Assembly (NCBI GenBank): GCA_947650285.1
Contig: CANTFL010000086.1
Location: forward strand, 682,001 to 746,000
Reading direction: 5' to 3'
Length of the DNA: 64,000 bases
Origin: Hyaloperonospora brassicae
Taxonomy: Eukaryota; Oomycota; Peronosporomycetes; Peronosporales; Peronosporaceae
Shown: piece after piece, positions 55,608 through 64,000 of the stretch
Layout of the letters: each line of letters begins with the position of its first letter
Numbering within the stretch: the first letter of the stretch is position 1
Notes under the pieces: generated by a model
Database searches by the model: none
The model's input: only the letters and a program-made list of their open reading frames with translations
Told to the model about the DNA's origin: nothing
Translations under genes and position numbers: made by a program

Positions 55608-56777
55608 CTAGCTGCTCGTGACCGTAGCTGCGCCCTGGCCAGTGACAGAAGAAATGCATGCCCATTCATGATTCTTCTGCTGTTTCCAAACCGTGACTTC
55701 ATCGTCACCAGCCGCGACGCTGAGCGCCGAGCCCGTGAGCGACCAACTTATCCGGTACGCTGGCGCACGGAACGTGTGCAATACGTGGGACGTCCATTCT
55801 CCACCGGCCTCATCCTGCGTCCAAACACGCACCGTGTGATCGTCGGATCCCGACGCGATCACGTTGGCAGGTATGCCGACGTTTGGCCCCCAAGCCACGT
55901 CGCGGACCCAGTCGTTGTGTCCATACAAAAGAGTGCCTTCGACTTCCCAAGAGCTGTTGCCAGGGGTCGCACCTTCTTGAGAAGCAGCAACAAGTCTCCA
56001 AATCGTGATCGTCTGATTGCACGAGCCAGTAATCACGCGCTGGATGGGTCCGTGAGGTCCCTGCGAGCCAAGTGAATTGTAAGGTGCCCAGCTAACTGCC
56101 GTGCAGCCCATACCTTCCTCTGAGTTGCGGAAACTTGATGTACTGACCCACCCCTCGCGCATGCGCGTGAGGAACGACACGTGCCCGTCGGCCGAGGCGC
56201 TGGCGAGACTCAGTCCGTACTCGTACGGCGCCCACGCGACACTCAGCACAGCGAGCGAGTGGAACTCGTGCACGTGCTTGAGACGCCACTCAGTCACGTT
56301 TTCGTCAGCTCCTTCAGCGTTCCGTGGCGCCGGCTGCAGCAGTTCCTCCCGATAGACGTACACTTTCCCGTCTTGAGCTGCGAGAGCCAGTACGGCACCA
56401 AATTTGGGGTGCGCCCACGCGACTCGATGGATGGACGCGACCGAGTCGTCGGCCAGCCGCACCACGTGCTGCAGACGGTGCAGCTGCTGCGTGGATTGCT
56501 GGCAATGGTCGCGGCTTTGCGTCGCTGTCGCTGAGTCGTCGCCGTCTTCGGTGGCTGCAACGGCCAGAGACACGTCGTACACGCGGAACGTCCTGTCGGA
56601 CGAGCACGTGGCCAGGCGCTTGCCGTAGTAGTCGAGCTGGATGTCGCTGATCGTGTCGCTGTGCTCGGTCTCGATGCTCAGCAGCGGTTTCTGGCGTGAC
56701 GCGTGAGCACGGGGAGCCTGGCGGGCGTACTCGTCGCTGTCCGTTGTCGGGCTGCGGACGCTGCCGACGAATGCCAT
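55608..56777 (-). CDS. SEC13: SEC13, COPII coat and nuclear pore WD40 protein
   Basis: 389 codons, single exon, ATG at 56777. After a ~30-residue N-terminal extension come six WD-type blades, from HSDTISDIQLDYYGKRLATC and SSDRTFRVYDV, through VAWAHPKFGAVLALAAQDGK, VLSVAWAPYEYGLSLASASA, HNDWVRDVAWGPN and SGSDDHTVRVW, to RISWSLTGSALSVAAGDDEV and TVWKQ. SEC13 proteins form six open blades closed by a partner (Sec31 or Nup145C). The protein is longer than the usual ~300-320 residues because of the N-terminal extension and inserts in loops (EDGDDSATATQSRDHCQQST). It is intact. Confidence 0.92.
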   Translation of the reverse strand: MAFVGSVRSPTTDSDEYARQAPRAHASRQKPLLSIETEHSDTISDIQLDYYGKRLATCSSDRTFRVYDVSLAVAATEDGDDSATATQSRDHCQQSTQQLHRLQHVVRLADDSVASIHRVAWAHPKFGAVLALAAQDGKVYVYREELLQPAPRNAEGADENVTEWRLKHVHEFHSLAVLSVAWAPYEYGLSLASASADGHVSFLTRMREGWVSTSSFRNSEEGMGCTAVSWAPYNSLGSQGPHGPIQRVITGSCNQTITIWRLVAASQEGATPGNSSWEVEGTLLYGHNDWVRDVAWGPNVGIPANVIASGSDDHTVRVWTQDEAGGEWTSHVLHTFRAPAYRISWSLTGSALSVAAGDDEVTVWKQQKNHEWACISSVTGQGAATVTSS

Positions 56778-59700
56778 TTCGGTTTGGCGTCTGGATACCT
56801 CGAAACGGGTCGGAGCGAGGCAGTTGGTAAGTTCGCCGTACTTAGTTGGGTGTAATTTGCCTTTTTCTAAAAAGCTGTAAGTGGGAATCGACGAATCACT
56901 GTGCGCTTAGGAGGTAGTCAAAAACAGACGCGATGGACTCTGCGTCGGGGCGCCGGCCACTGTGTCGATGTGTTCTGAAGTTGGTTTTCGTGGAAACAAA
57001 GTCAGTGTCAGCGCTATCGAGCGGTTCATGTAGACGGAAGCGACCGTAGCGCACGTGAGAAAGCAGAGGCGACACAGGCCGCGCACGGGCACGTCGAAGC
57101 CGTTCGCACCCTGGCAATGCGATGCCACCGTTTCATATCGAGAACCTGACTGCACCAGCACAAGCCTTCTACCTGTGCTGCGAACTCGCATCGAATGAGG
57201 CAGCCTGTTGCCGTCAGCTTTTGTGCAGTGGAGTCTGCACCTGCCGCAGCGTATCTGGAGTGATCTCTGTCGTAAGCCCATTGGCGCTGAGCTACCGACG
57301 ACGTCACCTCTGGTGCTCAGCATGAACGCGAAAGCAGCAGCACCTGATTCCTTACCATGTTTTCCGTACAGCGCATCTAGGACAGAACTACGGGTAGGTA
57401 CAAGCGCAAAACCCAAGGGCGAGCAAGCAAACCGGCGCAAAGCAGATCGTGTTGGTCAGGCGTCCTGCAAGTAGCCGGTTCGCGTCATATGCTGCCATCG
57501 CGATCGCTACATCAAGGAAAGCAGACACTTTTGAATCCGGTTAACTGGTCGGATGTATCTACCGCTCGGTCGATCTTGCGTTTATCGTTCTATGGGTTTA
57601 CACGCCGTCCAGTTGGCCATAGTGCTGCGGTTCGTGGGTTCAAGTACCGACATCTTGACATCGATATCGTTATCAGAAGCAGCGGCAATGTTTGCCCGCC
57701 TTGTGCTTCTGACAACTACCGCAGCCGGCGGACGAGTTGGCCTGTGTCTTGCACCTCTCTATCGATACACTACGTGGAATCACAAAGGATCGACACGTCA
57801 GCTTCACCGATGCATATGAGCGAGTTGACAGTCGGTAAGGTATAGGATAGAGACCGCGGGTGAGAAAGAGAAGAAGACGAAGTCTCAGTGTGGGTCGGGA
57901 GACTTGCTCTGACAGCTCTTGCATGACGCGAGGATCGTACGTCAACTTGCTTCGAGCACACAGTACATGAACCTGGCACGTCCGGAGCCAAGAAAAGCAA
58001 AGGCAGAGTCTAGTCGACAGACAGAAGCATCGGTCGACACCTGAACACGCGCTCCTGACCTGGACGTGAACGCGCTCGTGGTAGAGAACACGTGCGCATG
58101 TTCTAAGGATTTACTTGCTGTCCGCTGCTTATGTATTGTAGATCAATGTTATTTCCAGTCATGATAGTGCAGAAGGAGTCACGGCGTCTCACGATCAATT
58201 CACAACACAAAACTCCATTGCAAAAGTCATGCAGTCATGTTATATCAAGCACAACTCGGTCTACCATGTAATACGCTAGCAACACACGCACACACACTAA
58301 CGCTATAACGGTTGTAGCGGAAGTGCACATGCCACATGACTACTGACGTGCTCTCTAGATGCTGCAAGTGCGAGCTGGCTATGTTTACTAGAGCGCTCCT
58401 ATCCGCCGGCAGAGAACGCCAAGCCTCTCGGCAGAAGTTGTGTCGGTACCACCTCACCTTCCTTCCATCCCAAAACGAAACCATACTCCCACATCACGAC
58501 AGAGGCCACTACGGCCTTCCGGTGCGCACTTCGCGAATATACTAGTAGTCCATGTCACTCATTGCACGAATCCGAACGCGCGCAAACTTGATGTCCCGCC
58601 TCAGATCCATTGCATCTGCCGTCAGCAGGTCTCGTGAGAGCTCGGGATATTGACGAGTCTGGCCTCAATTCGTTACGGCACGGGTGGCATTCGTGAGAAA
58701 CGAGAAACGTTACAGGAAATTGACGGCTATCTTCTCGGAGATTGTCGCGGGCTCCGGGTAAAAACACGCGTTCTTCGTGTCGTGATTGATCCGATCATTT
58801 CCACGCTCGCAGGAGCTCGAGAACAAGGACGGAAATTGCGAGCACACACGCGACGATGAAAACTTATGAGGACTAGAGTACACGACACAGCACCAGTCCT
58901 CATAAGTTGCTTGTAGTCGCGTCTCTTTTGCGGAAGCATGGCACAGTGGACAAAAGCGGCTCTGCTAAGGCAAAGCAATTGCGCCGCGTTTAGTGGATCA
59001 ACACATGTGGCCCGTTCCTCTGTGGGAGGTGACCTGCCATTTACATTTTTGGTTTTCAGACGCCGCCACAGTGGCCCTTCCCACATCATTCCGTGCACTA
59101 CGTAACGCGCACTTTGCAGTTCATGGCGGCGTATCCAACACGCGTGTTGCGATTCACCCTGTGATTCTGCTGCTCTCGTCATGGGCGAGGCCCCACTTTT
59201 TGTCGCATGGAGCATAGGACACATCATGGTAGACGATCCCTTGCGCATGGGCGCTAGCTGCAAGCAGACGGGTGCGTCTGCAAATGTAACTGTTCTCATT
59301 CTTGCACAGAACTCCTGCACAGTTACCGCGTTGCATGCTGCTTGAACGAGACCGTCCTAAGCGCTCAAAGGACAAGTGACTATCGATCGGGTGCAAAGCG
59401 CATCAACGCGCGGCATTCTGAGCTCCACTTGCTACTCGCTCACGTGCATGGACATCATTCAAGTACTCGATGCTCGGACATGATCAGTGTACAAGCGAGC
59501 AAACACGCCATTGCATCGAAGAACACGACATTTGGCCCCTTTACGTTCGCACTGAGATACGAACTACCACTGCCGTCACTGAAGCGCTGGTGACCTCATG
59601 TTACCAAGAGGACCATTGCATGAGCAAGTAGCGATCCTTGTTGCTGATGTATCACGATCACGCACGTTGCTGCATATACAACTCTTCCTACCTCTCCGGT

Positions 59701-59993
59701 TCTCGGGTGCTCCCTCTACGAACATGCTGGCCTTCTTTCGCCTACCCAGCGATGCGGCCGATATGTTTTTCATTCTTCAGCTAGCGACTACAAGTGCTCG
59801 GACACTATCGCTGTGCTGTCTAAAGGAGGGCAACTGAACGCGCTCGTGCCGCAACCAGTTGGTGTGACGCTTTGGCGGTAGACAATAGATATAGGTCAAC
59901 TGCAGGGGGCCTTTTGTCGCGAGAGGAAGTGGTTGGCCGATACTTTCTCGCAGTGTCTTTGTCAACACATCCGCAGCGTTTGTCGTCAGAGCA
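56778..59993. other. 3.2-kb region with no gene supported
   Basis: Many overlapping ORFs on both strands (up to 197 codons at 58727-59320 minus and 177 at 56907-57440 minus) but no recognisable domain, no conserved-looking frame and no splice chain that makes sense. It may hold a lineage-specific gene or old repeats. Confidence 0.4.
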
Positions 59994-60922
59994 ATGTTTG
60001 CGGTCAATGGACCGAGCGGACCAACTTCCCGCCACGAGCGGCGCGCAAAGAGTGGCCGAGAGAAAGAGGAGAGCGCCAAGAGCTGCTGCGCCGAGAAGAA
60101 GCGCGAGCAGTTCTTCCAGGAAAGACGCGCACAGTCTGACAAGTGCAAACACGGTGGTGCACGCACGGACCCATCGACACAACCAGAGCGAGAATCCCCT
60201 TACTCGGCCCCGCATGAAACAGGCGCGAAAGATCCACTGGCTTCTGCCTGCAAATCCGATATTTTTAAGGTTGGCGCTCGTTGGATGCACCTCTGCGAAA
60301 CTCCAGTGTAACGAGAGTGACTTGTTGTCCGCAGGGATGTCGGGTCGTCTTCAACGGACGCACCGGCAATGTGTCTTCGTACGTAACGGAGAAGAGAGAC
60401 GTTCGTGTGCTACCTCATTCGAACTTGACTCTACTTGATTGTGCAGGTACAATTTGGCAAAGCTGGTGCAGGAACATGGAGGCAACGTTGCGTACGTGCG
60501 AATTTGTGGCTGACTGACTACATGTAAAGAGCTGACGCTCAATTGCACAGATCAGCGTTGACGACCACGCGCGTTACTCACATGGTCGGGTCCAACTTGA
60601 ACGGGTCCAAGGCGGACAAAGTGCTCAAAGTAGGCCAAACTCTTTTGCTCGAGTCGAAGTTTTTCTTGCTAATTTGTCGGACGCTTCTTCGATGACACAG
60701 AACTCGAGCAAGTTCAAGTTTGTCACGCCAGGTATTTCTTGCGTTGTCGGTACATAAGCAATGGGTTGTCGCGCTCATCTCGCTGCCGATTCGGTTGACG
60801 CAGAGTGGATCGTGCAGTCAGTCAAGTTTCAGAAGCGCCAGCCCGAATTTGCTTTCCTCGTGTACAAGGACTCTCGCACGCTCTGTGCCGCATTTTCGCG
60901 GGCTGCTTCTTCGACCAGCTGA
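59994..60922 (+). CDS. REV1-like BRCT protein, short, six exons
   Basis: Exons 59994-60269, 60335-60378, 60447-60491, 60551-60629, 60701-60731 and 60804-60922, with five GT-AG introns of 59-72 bp; 197 residues. The joined text SDIFKGCRVVFNGRTGNVSS, YNLAKLVQEHGGNVA, TTRVTHMVGSNLNGSKADKV and FKFVTPEWIVQSVKFQKRQP is the BRCT domain of REV1, the translesion polymerase scaffold. The N-terminal 90 residues are basic and low in complexity. After the BRCT (FLVYKDSRTLCAAFSRAASS) a TGA ends the frame, and no Y-family polymerase domain is seen in the next 400 bp. It is either a separate BRCT-only gene or a truncated REV1. Confidence 0.7.
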
Positions 60923-61350
60923 CTTTCATGGCACTCTTCCACTGCAAGTGCTGGTTGACCTGAGACGGGTGGGTAGCCTTCATCTGCTACGTGCTTCTCA
61001 CGCACGCGCAAACGTCAGACAGCGACAACAACGAGACGCGAACACATTCTTGTGAATGAAAGAGAGTGTACCATATGTGGGGTCAAAACTAACCAGGGTG
61101 ATATATGCTGCCGCTCCTATCAACCACTACCGAGCACGACCAAAGACGAGAGCGTGAAGCCGACCTGATAAGCGCGACCTGACACTCTTTTTTCATGGCC
61201 AGCAAACCCTCCCATGACCTTGACGCCCGCGTCGCACTGTTCACTCTATCGTATTCGGAACCTTGTCGATGCACACGGTTCCAACGCGATAGAGCTGCAG
61301 CCAGGTCAACAACTGTGCGGCATCAGGCGAAGGAGACGCCACGTCACTGT
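60923..61350. other. Convergent 3' region between REV1-like gene and Rab1
   Basis: No gene or repeat recognised; it must hold both polyadenylation signals. Confidence 0.4.
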
Positions 61351-62314
<964 letters not shown>

Positions 62315-63819
62315 TGTGAACGCTTGTGGGGAGGAGACGGAGGAGAGAGCGGCGCGTGCAGATGCTTGGAATCTGAGACAGTGCAGAGAGGCGTGAGGCA
62401 CTGGACAAAGCACAGCCCGACCGTCTGGCCGCAGCAGCGAGGGCACAGGTACGGGGCATGCGTCGGGAACGATGCGACGCACAATGAGAGGCAGAAGGCG
62501 CGCGCGTTCCGGACGTTCTTTTGGTTGTGAGTGTGCGAGAGGAAGAGAAGAAATCGGAGGGGGGTAATGGACCGTTGGGTCGTCTTCGGCGGCAGGCGAT
62601 TGGTCAGAATGCTCGGACGGCTTGTGCGACCAGTTGGAGGCTCCTCATTGGTCATGGCGAGCGCGAAGATTTCTCGCGCAGGTGTATCCAATCACAATAG
62701 AAGGGACGCGACGATGTTGTCGTGTGGCCAACACGAATTGAGCCCGTCAACGACGCGTTGTACAACGAAATGGACGATAATGATACGACAGCGCGGCCTG
62801 CGATCGCGCGCCGATATGACCGCCACACGAGCTGGAAAGTGCCTTTACATACCGACAACTGGGCAAAGCCGAACAGCCACAGCGCACTCGACGGTCGGTG
62901 GGTGCGGCCACATACCGTCGATGCAGCGAAATCGTAGGACTCGGAGTAGTGCAGGAGGTGGGTGGCCTTGTCGTAGGCACAGGACCCCCGATCCGATCTC
63001 GTACACGGCACGTGCCAGCGGCACCTGTTTCCTCTGCCCGTTGATGCAACTTTCGAGCTCGTCTAGACGCACTGACAAAAGTGGCCATGTCGTTGCAACA
63101 AGACGACGGCACGGCAAAGACGCAGTGAGTACTTTTGTGCCGAAGCGCCACGATACTACAGTCCACATACTTTGCATGTCCACTGGGGCACAGCAACGCT
63201 GTCTACATACGTTGCATGTCCAATGGGGCACAGCCACAGTGTCCACCACACACTTTGCATGTGTCCAGTGAGTGATGTGGGCTGGTGTCGGAAAAGATAC
63301 GTCGTCGGCCTGGTCTTAGAGGCACGGAACACACAAATTCCTCACAAAGTCCCCTCGCGTTCTCGAAGGCGTTTGCCGGGCGACGTGAGAAATCAGTTGT
63401 GTACACCACACTAAATACACAAAGCGAGAAAAGACGGCAGAGTTTGTCTTAGGGGTGCGGGTCGCCGCTGCTGTTGTTGTTGTTCCCCCACCCGCACACA
63501 CAAAAGGAAAAGAAGACGACCGGCGAGAAGCTCCGTGAGAGAAAGAGAAAAGGCACGTGATCGTCCGTACAGACGCCGCCCTCTGGACGTGGCGGCCTGT
63601 GGTGCTCCCTATGGGTTCCGTTGGCTGCAACCAGTGCGTCTGGGGGACGGGCGTCGCAGTTGCCGGTCGACCGCTACCAATGAACGGAGCGCTCGAGCCG
63701 CCGACTCAGCTGTCGCAGCGATACTAACGTGCGTTGGCGTGACTTTTTTGGTGCAGACAGACGCCAGTGATCTCCGCGACACACGAACCCGCCAACAGTT
63801 CTTTTGCACTGTCGTGACC
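62315..63819. other. Divergent intergenic region between Rab1 and ATG8
   Basis: 1.5 kb with overlapping ORFs on both strands (up to 246 codons, 62531-63271 plus) that show no domain. It contains a three-copy ~41-bp tandem repeat at 63172-63270 and CT/GA-rich stretches before ATG8. Confidence 0.45.
63172..63270. repeat. Three-copy ~41-bp tandem repeat
   Basis: Units begin TTGCATGTC at 63172, 63212 and 63254; the first two share TTGCATGTCCA and TGGGGCACAGC. The third is partial. Confidence 0.75.
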
Positions 63820-64000
63820 ATGAGCTCGTTCAAGAAGGAACACCCGTTCGGTACGTGTCGTTTTCCATGCAGTTGTTTGACTCAAACGCGCCGTGTAATG
63901 ACTTGTGCGGGTGGGTGTTTGCGGATGGGGCAGAAAAGCGTCAGGCTGAAGCGCAGCGCATTCGGTCCAAGTATCCCGACCGCATTCCGGTGCGTGGCCT
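63820..64000 (+). CDS. ATG8: ATG8 autophagy ubiquitin-like protein, 5' end (cut by window)
   Basis: Exon 1 63820-63850 (MSSFKKEHPF plus one base), intron 63851-63933 (GTACGTG to GGGGCAG, 83 bp), exon 2 from 63934 to about 63989 (EKRQAEAQRIRSKYPDRIP), after which GTGCGT looks like the next donor. The N-terminus FKKEHPFEKRQAEAQRIRSK is the ATG8/GABARAP signature. ATG8 is joined to phosphatidylethanolamine on autophagosome membranes. The rest lies outside the window. Confidence 0.92.
   Translation, partial: MSSFKKEHPFGTCRFPCSCLTQTRRVMTCAGGCLRMGQKSVRLKRSAFGPSIPTAFRCVA

Noticed and set aside
58727..59320. 197-codon minus-strand ORF
   Set aside because: No motif; overlapping ORFs on the other strand; reads like random translation of GC-balanced DNA.
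59777..60166. Copia-like ending (AADVLTKTL) on the minus strand
   Set aside because: Only one short resemblance, opposite the REV1-like first exon, with no other copia domain nearby.
62531..63271. 246-codon plus-strand ORF upstream of ATG8
   Set aside because: Runs through a tandem repeat, no domain, opposite-strand ORFs of similar size.

Overview
The window looks like a piece of an oomycete genome of the Phytophthora/downy mildew type. The reasons are: short GT-AG introns (65-106 bp), compact housekeeping genes set close together, a secreted protein with an EER motif and a degenerate RXLR-like motif, and a genome swollen with LTR retrotransposons plus a Crypton relict. The species cannot be read from the sequence. 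Exon structures were worked out by hand from splice sites and family motifs; no searches were run.

Layout. (1) 1-9501, minus strand: the 5' part of a Ty3/gypsy element ('element A', gag, one LTR), next to a complete but decayed Ty1/copia element ('element D'). (2) 10384-18388, minus strand: a full-length chromodomain Ty3/gypsy element ('element B') inserted in an older related LTR. It carries a 508-codon ORF on the opposite strand, and the whole element, LTRs included, is packed with short perfect inverted repeats. (3) 18389-19900: LTR debris and a SINE-like insertion. (4) 20164-27143, a gene island: candidate RXLR-like effector, an unknown two-exon gene, a damaged nucleoside transporter (ENT), tRNA-splicing endonuclease subunit SEN2, and cyclin L with an in-frame TAG. 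(5) 27640-30445: a nest of insertions. A Tc1/mariner pseudogene is split by a 2.1-kb element with ~310-bp terminal inverted repeats that holds coding-like captured DNA, and is also cut by a relict LTR. (6) 30450-39387: a near-identical inverted copy of 1-8937. (7) 34569-48480: the complete right-hand element A (two ~1.17-kb LTRs, two RNase H domains) followed by a rearranged partial relative. (8) 51001-53842: a Crypton (tyrosine recombinase) relict and a relict hairpin-type LTR. (9) 54327-64000, a second gene island: RFC small subunit (RFC4 type), SEC13, a short REV1-like BRCT gene, Rab1/Ypt1, and the start of ATG8.

The most unusual signal is element B. Stems of 7-12 bp with 0-10 nt loops follow each other every 20-40 bases across gag, pol, the antisense ORF and both LTRs. 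The two LTRs of this one element differ by a paired (compensatory) change in one stem, and a distant relict LTR has a stem of different sequence at the same place. This points to selection for the fold, or to a template-switching process that keeps making palindromes. The second large-scale signal is the 8.9-kb inverted duplication that flanks the first gene island.
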